Source of the DNA: JAQVEM01 sp964595565
Lineage (GTDB): Bacteria; Actinomycetota; Humimicrobiia; Humimicrobiales; Humimicrobiaceae
Reading direction: 5' to 3'
DNA: 29,802 nucleotides
Assembly: GCA_964595565.1 (NCBI GenBank)
Contig: CAZQQX010000024.1
Span: forward strand, 1 to 29,802
The number at the start of each line of letters is the position of its first letter. Within the stretch, counting starts at the first letter, position 1. The notes beneath the pieces are model-generated. The model had not been told where the DNA came from. It was given only the letters and a program-made list of their open reading frames with translations, and ran no database searches. Below are positions 17,958-26,110 of the stretch, piece after piece. The position numbers were made by a program, and so were the translations under genes.

Positions 17958-18035
17958 TGGTGGGTGGTATTGGATTTGAACCAATGACCTCTGCGATGTC
18001 GACGCAGCGCTCTAACCGGTCTGAGCTAACCACCC
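17958..18035 (-). tRNA. tRNA-Val(GAC)
   Basis: Complete cloverleaf on the minus strand: acceptor GGGTGGT/ACCACCC, D stem GCTC/GAGC, anticodon stem CTGCG/CGCAG with loop TCGACAT (anticodon GAC), T arm ATTGG-TTCAAAT-CCAAT, discriminator A and an encoded CCA. The D loop is one base longer than in the second tRNA-Val of this window. Confidence 0.95.
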
Positions 18036-18043
18036 GTATTTTA

Positions 18044-18073
18044 ATTTTACCAGAGTATTTAAGTTCCCGTCAA
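18044..18073 (-). promoter_or_regulatory. Probable promoter of tRNA-Val(GAC)
   Basis: On the minus strand TTGACG (18068-18073) and TAAAAT (18044-18049) are 18 bases apart, and the -10 box ends 8 bases before the mature tRNA 5' end. Good sigma-70-type match. Confidence 0.6.
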
Positions 18074-18286
18074 AAGACAATTAATAAAGATTAATTTAAG
18101 AATACCATAATAGAAAAGCGGTTAAAAAAACATAAAATAAAAAAAGAGGCAATGGTTTATGAAGAAAATCACTATTGGTAGCCGAGCCGGGGTTTTATTC
18201 TTCTGATTTTTCTTTGCTACAGGGCCGTATTGTAAATGAAGTTATCAACAATCCTCTTTTCCGGTTTAATTATTATTTTATCTGGA

Positions 18287-18475
18287 TTATCTCTTTCTGG
18301 TTTCCAGGTAGATAATTAGCAGTATATACACCAGTGGAATAAGAAATAATCCAACCCAGAAGCCGATAGTTCCGGTGGCTTCGTGGCCCACCATACCTTT
18401 AAATTCGAAGCAACTGTGGCATCCGTTGCCATTACAGCATAAGGGAATAAAAGTTGTTGACATAAAGCCAAGCAT
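18287..18475 (-). CDS. Small Cys-rich membrane protein
   Basis: Sixty-two residues from an ATG with AGGA four bases upstream. The segment CCNGNGCHSCFEF gives a CC-x4-C-x2-C cluster, followed by a membrane helix (GFWVGLFLIPLVYILLIIY) and a basic end. The frame stays open upstream to 18553 without ATG, GTG or TTG and encodes another clear membrane helix (ILFLAITILLSFPLGAVTG). The real protein may therefore be about 85-89 residues with two helices, the Cys cluster in the loop, and a non-standard or damaged start. It sits directly downstream of the TspO-family gene on the same strand. I do not recognise the family. The Cys cluster could bind metal or a cofactor. Confidence 0.6.
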   Translation of the reverse strand: MLGFMSTTFIPLCCNGNGCHSCFEFKGMVGHEATGTIGFWVGLFLIPLVYILLIIYLETRKR

Positions 18476-18565
18476 AAATCCTGTAACAGCACCCAGCGGG
18501 AATGACAGGAGGATAGTAATGGCTAAAAATAATATTTTTTTGTTTTTGATAAATTACGGTAAAAT

Positions 18566-19360
18566 TTAATATATACTTCTCTTTCTTATTAGTTGAATGA
18601 TTATTCCAATTAAAACTGCTCCGATACCGGCAATGCTGGCAATTATTACAGAGTTGTCGGGTACGGTGGTATCGGCCATTCTTTTAAGGGTAATTCCTGC
18701 CAGTGCCCAGATAACAACCAGGCAGTAGAAAATGTCATTTCTGGTAAATTCAGTTGCCAGTGCAATAATTACTCCTGCTGCAATCATTAATACTGTCCAC
18801 AACTGCTCGCTTATACCAAATCCGTCCCAGTTTATTTTAACCAGATATGCGGTTACGTTTGCAATAGTTGCAATAGTGATCCACCCGAGGTAGATGCTAA
18901 ATGGAATATTTACCAGGATTTTTTCGGAATTTTTTATTACAGGTCTGCCTATCCCGAGTCTTACATAAATTGATATAAGGCTTACAAGAAGTAGAATCAT
19001 TATAATAAGGGATAGCCATAAAAGCTCATAGTGCCAGGCAATTATCCAGGAAATGTTAAAAATGCAGGAAAGAAGAAATAGTATGCCTATCTTTTCAAAA
19101 ATTCCCCCTGCACCAGTGCTTTTTCTGAAAGCAACCACGAACTGGTATATGACAAACAGCGCCAGGAGTATGTAAATAACTCCCCAGATAGAAAAAGTTA
19201 TGCCGGCAGGAACAAACAAGTTAGGGTATTTATCAGAAATTTCCCCGGTGGTCATGTTATTTATAGGTAAAATTTCTGCCAGGGCGTTTACCGCAATAAC
19301 TGCCAGGAATCCGATAAAATTCAAGAATGCGTAAGTTATTTTTGTACTTCTTTTTAACAT
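18566..19360 (-). CDS. TspO/MBR-family tryptophan-rich sensory protein
   Basis: Integral membrane protein of 264 residues, the long form of the TspO/tryptophan-rich sensory family. Segments include PNLFVPAGITFSIWGVIYIL (about 46-65, the family signature), NISWIIAWHYELLWLSLI and IYLGWITIATIANVTAYLV. TspO proteins bind tetrapyrroles and affect stress or light responses in some bacteria; the long bacterial form is uncharacterised. The start ATG follows GGGGATGAG. The small Cys-rich membrane ORF follows closely and may be cotranscribed. Confidence 0.85.
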   Translation of the reverse strand: MLKRSTKITYAFLNFIGFLAVIAVNALAEILPINNMTTGEISDKYPNLFVPAGITFSIWGVIYILLALFVIYQFVVAFRKSTGAGGIFEKIGILFLLSCIFNISWIIAWHYELLWLSLIIMILLLVSLISIYVRLGIGRPVIKNSEKILVNIPFSIYLGWITIATIANVTAYLVKINWDGFGISEQLWTVLMIAAGVIIALATEFTRNDIFYCLVVIWALAGITLKRMADTTVPDNSVIIASIAGIGAVLIGIIIQLIRKRSIY

Positions 19361-19549
19361 CTCATCCCCCTGTGGTTATTGTTGATAAATTAAAATATTA
19401 GCAGAGATAACAATGTTTAATATTACAGTAAAATGGAAATTTAATAAATATATGGTTAAACGTCTTATATACCCCGGTTCTTTCAAAAAAAATTTATTAT
19501 TTATTAATTTAATTAAGCTTAATAGAAATATGACCTTTTATAAATCAAG

Positions 19550-19578
19550 TTGAAATAGTTTATGTCGTCTAATATAAT
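19550..19578 (+). promoter_or_regulatory. Sigma-70-type promoter of the AhpD-like gene
   Basis: TTGAAA (19550-19555), a 17-base spacer and a perfect TATAAT (19573-19578), 38 bases before the ATG at 19617. This is the best promoter match I found in the window. Confidence 0.75.
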
Positions 19579-19616
19579 AAGCTAAGATTTAAATATTATT
19601 AGAGGGAGGTACAAAA

Positions 19617-19961
19617 ATGGCAGAAAGTTCTAAAAGCATGGTTGATGATATAGGTGGCACTCTTAAGAGCCTGGGTGAAGATAGCCCGGATTTCGCAGCT
19701 TCCTTTAGCAAATTAATAATGGAAGCAAAAAAAGAAGGCAGTATCTCACCAAAGGTCAAAGAGTTAATTGCAGTCGGGATGGCTCTTGTTCTCCGCTGTC
19801 ATTATTGTATAGCCATTCATACCAAAGATGCTATAGATGCCGGTGTAACAAAAAAAGAATTAATTGAAGTTGCTAATTTAGCTGTTATGATGGGCGGGGG
19901 CCCGGTTGCAACCTATTTGAGGTATTTATACGATGCCATAGAAGAATTTGGTGCAAAATAA
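19617..19961 (+). CDS. Carboxymuconolactone decarboxylase/AhpD-like protein
   Basis: All-helical protein of 114 residues with the AhpD-type redox motif C61-x-x-C64-x3-H68 (CHYCIAIHTKDA), followed by GVTKKELIEVANLAVMMGGG. Such proteins act as thiol peroxidases or partners in peroxide reduction, or are of unknown role. The GGGAGG ribosome-binding site and the promoter at 19550-19578 are strong, so it is probably well expressed and monocistronic. The frame continues open for 70 codons past its TAA. Confidence 0.92.
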   Translation: MAESSKSMVDDIGGTLKSLGEDSPDFAASFSKLIMEAKKEGSISPKVKELIAVGMALVLRCHYCIAIHTKDAIDAGVTKKELIEVANLAVMMGGGPVATYLRYLYDAIEEFGAK

Positions 19962-20174
19962 AAATGGGTTTCCGGTGTTATCTTTTTCAAAATATTTCCT
20001 GTTAACCAGAATGATGAAGCTATCTTCTGGCGGGGAGGTCTGATAATTTTTATTTCTGGTATCATCAGTATAGTTCTGGTGCCTCCGATGGGTAGCCGAT
20101 TCATTTTAAAATCAATTCTTCAAAAAGGAAGGGACCTAACGTTCTTTCATGTTATTTTCCAGTATATAAATTAA
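19962..20174 (+). other. Open frame in phase with the AhpD-like gene (possible relic)
   Basis: After the TAA at 19959-19961 the same frame stays open for 70 codons to a TAA at 20172-20174. It encodes a membrane-like segment (GGLIIFISGIISIVLVPPMG) and a charged tail (FILKSILQKGRDLTFFHV). It has no start codon near its beginning. It could be the tail of a lost membrane protein or chance. I do not recognise it. Confidence 0.25.
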
Positions 20175-20227
20175 TCCGTTAAAATCTATTTGCTCCTGTG
20201 GAACGGTCGGCTTACCGGGAATAAATA

Positions 20228-20304
20228 TGGTGGGCGGTATTGGATTTGAACCAATGGCCTCTGTGATGTGAACGCAGCGCTCTAACCAGCTGAGCTAACC
20301 GCCC
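20228..20304 (-). tRNA. tRNA-Val(CAC)
   Basis: Minus-strand cloverleaf: acceptor GGGCGGT/ACCGCCC, D stem GCTC/GAGC, anticodon loop TTCACAT (anticodon CAC), T arm identical to the other tRNA-Val, discriminator A and an encoded CCA. The anticodon stem CTGCG/CACAG contains one C-A mismatch (positions 30-40), where the GAC isoacceptor has C-G. Confidence 0.9.
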
Positions 20305-20479
20305 GGGGTTATAAATAGATATTATAGAATAATTATACACTTTTTAGCAGGGGTTATAAATTAATATCAAATCTATATTAAAAGTTTGATGATATTGATG
20401 TAATATACTGTATGAGTGAGGAAATGAAGGAAAAATCCAAATTTTCAGTTACAAAAAAGACAGGTCAATTGTAGAACTT

Positions 20480-20902
20480 GTGAGAAAAACTTCACATAAA
20501 ACATTGGCCATCTGGGCACTTGATTGTGTGGAGCGCGTCATGCCATATTTTGAGGAAAAATATCCGAAAGACCGTCGTCCCCGAAAAGCTATAGAAACAA
20601 TCCGGGTATGGATAAATACGGGAGAATTTAAGATGGCTAAAATACGTACCGCTGCGCTTTCATCTCATGCTGCGGCCCGTGAAATAGGGAAGAATAGTGC
20701 AGCCCGCTCTGCTGCCCGTGCTGCAGGTCAGGCGGCGGCAACTGCACATGTTCCGGCCCATTCTATTGGTGCTGCAAATTATGCTCTGCAGGCCATACAT
20801 AGAGCTTCCGGCGCTTCTGATGCAGATGGTGCCGTAGCCAGAGAAAGGGACTGGCAGTACAGGCACTTACTCGAGCTGAGAAATAATGGGCATACCAGAT
20901 AA
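20480..20902 (+). CDS. Putative immunity protein (Imm5-like), 5' end frameshifted
   Basis: Helical protein of 140 residues from a GTG. The blocks KTLAIWALDCVERVMPYFEE, KYPKDRRPRKAIE and AARAAGQAAATAHVPAHSIG match the Imm5-like putative immunity family, usually found beside polymorphic toxins. The GTG has no ribosome-binding site. Upstream, the same frame reads KDRSIVELV, a natural N-terminal continuation, but has no start. An ATG at 20412 or 20424 (GAGG just before the latter) leads into it if one A is added to the six-A run at 20453-20458. The gene is therefore probably frameshifted, or the run is miscalled. No toxin gene is seen nearby. Confidence 0.7.
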   Translation: MRKTSHKTLAIWALDCVERVMPYFEEKYPKDRRPRKAIETIRVWINTGEFKMAKIRTAALSSHAAAREIGKNSAARSAARAAGQAAATAHVPAHSIGAANYALQAIHRASGASDADGAVARERDWQYRHLLELRNNGHTR

Positions 20903-21070
20903 TTACATCCCTGCTCCTGGTATCAATACCGGTTGCACTGCAAAGAGGAGTGTAATTTAAAACTATCTTATTTTAAAAATAATATAAAAATATTTCTTCT
21001 ATTAATAACCTTATGTGATATTATTTAATCTTATAAAAAATATTAATGGTCCTTTAATAAAATATTTTAC

Positions 21071-22405
21071 ATGTTATTGAGAAGGAAACAGGTTAATTTA
21101 AATTCCAATTTTAAGGCTATAATACGCTCATTCAGCTATAGAAATTATAGGCTTTTCTTTTCAGGACAGCTGGTTTCATTGACCGGTACGTGGATACAGA
21201 TAGTAGCAATGAGCTGGCTTGTTTATCGTCTGACTGATTCTGCATTCATGCTCGGGCTTGTTACATTTTTGAGCCAGGTTCCCAGTTTTTTCTTATCACC
21301 TTTTGCAGGTGTGTATATTGACAGATGGAATAAACATAGAATACTGATGGTCACCCAGACAATAGCTATGCTCCAGGCTTTTACTCTTGCAGTATTGACA
21401 TTAACAGGATTTATCCAGGTATGGCATATTATGCTTCTCAGTATCATTTTAGGACTTACAAATGCTTTTGATATGCCAGTAAGACACGCATTCGTTATAG
21501 AAATAATTGAAGACAGAAAAGACCTTGGTAACGCAATCGCATTAAATTCTTCACTTGTAAACATTTCAAGGCTAATTGGCCCTGCAGTTGCCGGTATTAT
21601 AATTGCAAAATTTGGAGAAGGAATTTGTTTTATGGTAAACGGAATAACCTTTGTTGCGGTAATAATTGCACTTTTATTTATGAGAATTAGAAGAATAGAA
21701 ACTTTAATTGTCCACAGGCATATTTTTTCAGAATTAAAAGATGGATTTAAGTATTCCTTTGGTTTCCCGCCAATAAGGGATATGCTTATTTTGCTTGCCG
21801 TGCTTAGCTTTGCAATAATGCAGTACACCGTTTTGATGCCTTTGTTTGCAAGGGATATACTCGATGGAGGTTCCGATACGCTGGGATATTTAATGGCTTC
21901 TACAGGTATCGGAGCCCTGATTGGCGGAATATATCTTGCTTCAAGAAAAAGTGTGCTTGGATTGGGAAAAATCATGGCCATATCATCCTTTTTATTTGGT
22001 GTTACAATTATAATATTCGCTTTTTCTAAAAACTTCATTCTTTCAATGGCTATCCTACTTTTAGCAGGAATTGGTTTCATAGCAATAATTGCAGCAAGCA
22101 ATACAATAGTGCAGACAATTACTGATGATGATAAACGTGGAAGAGTGATGAGTTTTTATACAATGGCTTTTATGGGAATGGCGCCATTTGGAAGTCTTGT
22201 GGCAGGAGCAATGGCAGATAGAATTGGCGGTCCATTGACAATCATGATAAGCGGTATTATAAGTTTAATTTGTGGAGTTATCCTGATGTTAAGGCTCCCA
22301 GAATTAAGAAAGATAACAAGACCGGTATATATAAAAAAAGGAATAATACCCGAAGTAGCAGAGGGCCTGCAGGTAGCAGCCGATTATGAAGGTAGCCATG
22401 AATAA
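21071..22405 (+). CDS. MFS_3-type transporter
   Basis: Major facilitator of 444 residues in the EntS/MFS_3 group, mostly drug or siderophore exporters. Signature blocks are NYRLFFSGQLVSLTGTWIQ, the motif A loop PFAGVYIDRWNKHRIL, NAFDMPVRHAFV and the second-half DDKRGRVMSFYTMAF. Twelve helices plus a short C-terminal tail. No ribosome-binding site precedes the ATG, so initiation may be leaderless or start-proximal. It is not closely related to the two paralogous carriers elsewhere in the window. Substrate unknown. Confidence 0.9.
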   Translation: MLLRRKQVNLNSNFKAIIRSFSYRNYRLFFSGQLVSLTGTWIQIVAMSWLVYRLTDSAFMLGLVTFLSQVPSFFLSPFAGVYIDRWNKHRILMVTQTIAMLQAFTLAVLTLTGFIQVWHIMLLSIILGLTNAFDMPVRHAFVIEIIEDRKDLGNAIALNSSLVNISRLIGPAVAGIIIAKFGEGICFMVNGITFVAVIIALLFMRIRRIETLIVHRHIFSELKDGFKYSFGFPPIRDMLILLAVLSFAIMQYTVLMPLFARDILDGGSDTLGYLMASTGIGALIGGIYLASRKSVLGLGKIMAISSFLFGVTIIIFAFSKNFILSMAILLLAGIGFIAIIAASNTIVQTITDDDKRGRVMSFYTMAFMGMAPFGSLVAGAMADRIGGPLTIMISGIISLICGVILMLRLPELRKITRPVYIKKGIIPEVAEGLQVAADYEGSHE

Positions 22406-22653
22406 TATTTTATTTTTAATTGTTCCTAAAAGCATTATACAAAAAAATAACAGTATATTCCAATTTTAGAAGACAGTTATATTATATTTGCAGCTTAACC
22501 CTATTTTCATAATCCTGGTAAAAGGACACTAAAGCGTCCTGAACTATATTTGGGATACCTGATATTAATTTATTTAAAAGTATAAGCGTAAACATTATAT
22601 AATCGAACATATAATCTTAGATATTCATTTATTTATAAAAAAGGAATTGAATA

Positions 22654-23598
22654 TTATCCAGAAAAATTCTTAAAATTATAATCAGGGTAAGAGATGCTAT
22701 CCAGATTGAGCCTGCGTGCCAGCTCATCCATTGAACTACCTGATTCAATCTGGTTATGAATACCCATGTCCCATATATCAAGGCCCTTTTTTTCCACGTA
22801 GAAACCGTATATTTCTTCAGTTTGCCCTGCTATATTGCCCCTGAGGGGAATAACAGGATTGGATGGGCAGTAACCTTCCTTTAAATACCAGCCATTGGTT
22901 GGGTCTATTAATATCCATCTCTTATCTAGATAAACTTCTGCAAATACATGGCCTATGCGGGGCATGGCTCCTTCTTCGTCGATTTTAAAGCTTTCTATCC
23001 AGACTATACTTGAGGTCCTTACCATAACAGCGGGATAACCAATCTCCCTGGCCACTGCTGCATAGACCAGTGCATAGTCATGACAGCCGCCCAGACTCTT
23101 TTTTTCCAGCAACTCATCTGCTGTAACCTCACCAATAGTCCTGCCGCCGGCTGAATAGGAAGTGAATTCATCCTTCAGCCAGTGATATATATTTTCCAGA
23201 TTATCCAGACCTTTCTTATTAGAATATAATGTTTGAAGATGCGTAAAATCCGAAATTTGTGATTGTTCCCCCTGGTTTAAATATTTATCAGGATTTCTGT
23301 AATCTATGCCAAAAGCAATTCCATATTCTGCAGCCACTGGCCGGGAATCTTTTTTTTCTTCCACCTCAAATTTTTCTTCTTCACCTGGTTGTTCTTTTTC
23401 GAGGGATTCCTCTTCTGTAAACTTCTCATCTGAAGGCCCTTCTTTCTTATCACTGTCAACTTCTCCTAATTCCTCGGTTTCCTGGTTTTCCTGTGTAGTA
23501 AGAGCGCTACAACTGCACCGGTCTGTAAAAGCTGCTACAGAAAATATACATATAAGAGTTATAGCAATAATGGTAATGGATATTTTATTTTTTTCCAT
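22654..23598 (-). CDS. Exported transglutaminase-like protein
   Basis: 314 residues. An N-terminal hydrophobic segment (ISITIIAITLICIFSVAAF, 6-24) is a signal peptide or anchor; CSC follows it but there is no canonical lipobox. Residues about 36-85 are a very acidic, Glu-rich linker. The transglutaminase/cysteine-protease-like core has Cys172 (SLGGCHDYA), His217 (RIGHVFAEVYLD) and Asp232 (WILIDPT), so the catalytic triad is complete. It probably acts outside the membrane on peptides or the wall. It stands alone between two plus-strand carriers; the ribosome-binding site is weak. Confidence 0.85.
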   Translation of the reverse strand: MEKNKISITIIAITLICIFSVAAFTDRCSCSALTTQENQETEELGEVDSDKKEGPSDEKFTEEESLEKEQPGEEEKFEVEEKKDSRPVAAEYGIAFGIDYRNPDKYLNQGEQSQISDFTHLQTLYSNKKGLDNLENIYHWLKDEFTSYSAGGRTIGEVTADELLEKKSLGGCHDYALVYAAVAREIGYPAVMVRTSSIVWIESFKIDEEGAMPRIGHVFAEVYLDKRWILIDPTNGWYLKEGYCPSNPVIPLRGNIAGQTEEIYGFYVEKKGLDIWDMGIHNQIESGSSMDELARRLNLDSISYPDYNFKNFSG

Positions 23599-24036
23599 AA
23601 CGAGTTCCCCGGCAAAATAATGTATATTTGTTTTATTGTGATTTTATTATCATACAAACTTTTTTTAATAATTAAAATACTTATAGCTTAACACAGCTAT
23701 ACCCGATGATTTTTAAATTTAAAAATAAATTAAGGTTTTGATGGGGCAGGCATTTGTAAATATTAGAAAAATGGTAAAAGAGTTGTGGAGCCTTAGCGAT
23801 GATATTTTTATATCTGAACCAGGTATTTAATTAAAACAATTAGATATAAAACATTTTTATTCCAAGAACATTGTTTTAAATCTTCTGGTAAAAATCTAAA
23901 TTTTAATTTAAAATCCTATCCCATTGGGAAAGTATAATTTTTGCCTTTTAAAAAAAAATTATTCGTAATAATATACTATTTTCAGGATATTATTAAAAAG
24001 TACGGGTTTTAATAACTTTATAAGAGGAAGCTAAAT
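23599..24036. other. Gene-free divergent region
   Basis: About 440 AT-rich bases between divergent genes, which must contain both promoters. The only small frame with protein-like content is 23741-23830 (29 codons, MGQAFVNIRKMVKELWSLSD); it has no ribosome-binding site and I do not count it as a gene. No clear -35/-10 pair or hairpin. Confidence 0.4.
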
Positions 24037-25236
24037 TTGAAGAGAAGTACTATAAAAAATTATTTAATAGAGTCTCCTTATTTTATTTCCTTATTTACTT
24101 TTAATTTTTATCTGATGCTCGCAAGCCCCATTCTTATAGATATTAGTAACTATTTTAAGGTATCACCCGAGAATATGAATCTTATAACATCTCTGGTTTT
24201 GATTGGACAGGTTATAGGAACTATTGCTTTTATTTTTTTAAAAAGAAAATTTAATGTCGTAAATGTAGTTATAGGGTCATATCTTATATTAATACCTATA
24301 TTAATAGGTCTAATTATGACAACGTCTCTATTTCTCTTCTATTTTCTTTATTTCTCTTCCGGCTTTTTAATAGGAATTGTACTTATGGATGCAAATATTG
24401 GTATGATAGAAGGGAAAGTAAAAAACAAGGATAGCGTTGTTAATCTGGGATACAGCTTTTTTGCAATTGGAGCAGTTGTCTCACCTCTTTTTGCCTCTAG
24501 CCTGGTGGATAGACAAATAAATTGGAAGTTTATTTATCTGGCTGTTGCAGGACTGGTGATGATTTCTCTGGTATCTTATATTTTTAAAAATAAAGTAAAG
24601 AAAGTTAATCAAGGCCTATCTAAGGAGAAGGAAATCACTTCTATAAGAGAATTATTAAAAAATAAAAATAGAAATATATACCTGATTTTTACCGGGATTT
24701 TAATGTTTTTAGCTATGATGTCTCTGGTAACAGTTTTTTCCTGGTCGCCAACTTTTTTTAGAATAGAGAGATTGTTCGACCTCTATAGCGCAAGCCTTAT
24801 AGTGTTTTTACTCTGGATAGGGATACTTATTGGAAGACTGCTGATAAGTTTCTTATCATATAAATTTAAAGCTGGCAATTTACTGGTAGGTTTATCTATT
24901 ATTAGCATAGGAGGTCTGGTCCTTTTAATTTTTCCTCCAATACAAATAATAAATTTTATTGGAGCAGTAATTACTGGCCTGGGCTTTTCCGGGATAATAC
25001 CGCTGTTGGTTTCTTCTACAGGTGTAATATTTGGTTCTGAAAAAGATATCGCTTTTACCATACTTTTCGTTTTGCAGTTTATTAGTGGTGGACTGGCACC
25101 TTTTATAATTAGATTTGTAGCTAAGTATAGCTTTTTTGTTTCAATGCTAATGACTATTATATTTATAGCGATGCTGGCTATTTTTGTAATTATACGAAAG
25201 TATTACAGAAAAAATATAAAAAAATATGATTTTTAG
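24037..25236 (+). CDS. MFS transporter (paralog B)
   Basis: Twelve-helix carrier of 399 residues with a TTG start preceded by AGAGGAAG. It is a close paralog of the carrier at 6990-8168 along its whole length: ASPILIDISNYF, SPENMNLITS, GKVKNKDSVVNLGYSFFA and FSWSPTFFRIERLFDLYSA all have counterparts there. The following methyltransferase starts 29 bases after its stop behind a strong AGGAGG, so the two are probably cotranscribed. Substrate unknown. Confidence 0.88.
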   Translation: MKRSTIKNYLIESPYFISLFTFNFYLMLASPILIDISNYFKVSPENMNLITSLVLIGQVIGTIAFIFLKRKFNVVNVVIGSYLILIPILIGLIMTTSLFLFYFLYFSSGFLIGIVLMDANIGMIEGKVKNKDSVVNLGYSFFAIGAVVSPLFASSLVDRQINWKFIYLAVAGLVMISLVSYIFKNKVKKVNQGLSKEKEITSIRELLKNKNRNIYLIFTGILMFLAMMSLVTVFSWSPTFFRIERLFDLYSASLIVFLLWIGILIGRLLISFLSYKFKAGNLLVGLSIISIGGLVLLIFPPIQIINFIGAVITGLGFSGIIPLLVSSTGVIFGSEKDIAFTILFVLQFISGGLAPFIIRFVAKYSFFVSMLMTIIFIAMLAIFVIIRKYYRKNIKKYDF

Positions 25237-25265
25237 AAACTTTAAAAATATCAGGAGGTAGAAAA

Positions 25266-26012
25266 GTGGATATCTGGAAATATTATGCTATTACCCATAA
25301 GAGGCATACCATCCTTAATCCCATGAACAAAGTCAAACTTGATGGGCTGCTTTCGCTGCTTGATATAAAAGAAGGTTTTAGAGTTCTGGATATCGGCTGT
25401 GGTAAAGGGGAGTTTCTGATAAGACTTTCTGAATTATTCAATATTAGTGGAATTGGGGTTGATATCTCACCTTTTTTTATAAAAGAATGCAAAGAGAATA
25501 AAAGTGAAAGAATTCCTGATTCGGATGTCAAATTTCTGGAAATGAATGGCGCGAAATATAAACCAGATAAAAACCAATTATTTGATTTGACCGTATGTCT
25601 TGGCGCAAGCTTTACCTATAACGGTTTTATAGAAACAATAAAGGCACTAAAAAATATGACAGAACCGGAGGGGATGATTGTTATTGGAGAACCTTACTGG
25701 CTAAAAGATCCGGACGATGAATATCTTAAGATGAGTGGAATAAAAAAAGAGGAATATAATTCCCATTATAAAAATATAGATATTGCCGAAAGAAAAGGGT
25801 TAACCTGCATATACACTCTGGCAAGCAATAATGATGACTGGGACCATTATGAAACGCTGCAGTGGCTGTCGGCATATAATCATATAAAATCAAATCCTGA
25901 CGACCCGGATAACCCTGAACTTCTAAAAAAAATAGAAAAAGCAAAAAAAGAGTATCTGCTATACGGCAGGGATACTTTTGGATGGGCAATATATGTTTTC
26001 AAAATACAATAG
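25266..26012 (+). CDS. SAM-dependent methyltransferase
   Basis: Class I methyltransferase of 248 residues. Motif I VLDIGCGKGEF is at 40-50, the acidic post-I GIGVDISPFFI follows, and a later block reads MTEPEGMIVIGEPYW. The GTG start is supported by AGGAGG seven bases upstream. It is paired with the upstream MFS carrier, which suggests that a small molecule is methylated and moved, but the substrate is not evident. Distinct from the methyltransferase at 216-851. Confidence 0.88.
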   Translation: MDIWKYYAITHKRHTILNPMNKVKLDGLLSLLDIKEGFRVLDIGCGKGEFLIRLSELFNISGIGVDISPFFIKECKENKSERIPDSDVKFLEMNGAKYKPDKNQLFDLTVCLGASFTYNGFIETIKALKNMTEPEGMIVIGEPYWLKDPDDEYLKMSGIKKEEYNSHYKNIDIAERKGLTCIYTLASNNDDWDHYETLQWLSAYNHIKSNPDDPDNPELLKKIEKAKKEYLLYGRDTFGWAIYVFKIQ

Positions 26013-26060
26013 TCATAAAGAACTACCCGATATTCTATAATTTATTTAATAATTAGTTTT

Positions 26061-26093
26061 AATGCTTTTGGGTGGCCACCCTTACCGGGCATT
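26061..26093. terminator. Possible bidirectional hairpin between convergent genes
   Basis: Outer arms AATGC/GCATT enclose the 12-base palindrome GGGTGGCCACCC (26070-26081). It lies between the methyltransferase stop (26012) and the crtO-like stop (26111), where a shared terminator is expected. The U tract is imperfect on both strands (AATTTTATACTTT follows on the plus strand). Confidence 0.4.
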
Positions 26094-26110
26094 AATTTTA
26101 TACTTTAATT

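Noticed and set aside
18159..18206. Short frame MKKITIGSRAGVLFF resembling the start of HemC (hydroxymethylbilane synthase)
   Set aside because: Only about eight residues fit, followed by a stop and no further similarity; probably chance.
23741..23830. 29-codon ORF MGQAFVNIRKMVKELWSLSD...
   Set aside because: No ribosome-binding site and no recognisable family; too short to support.
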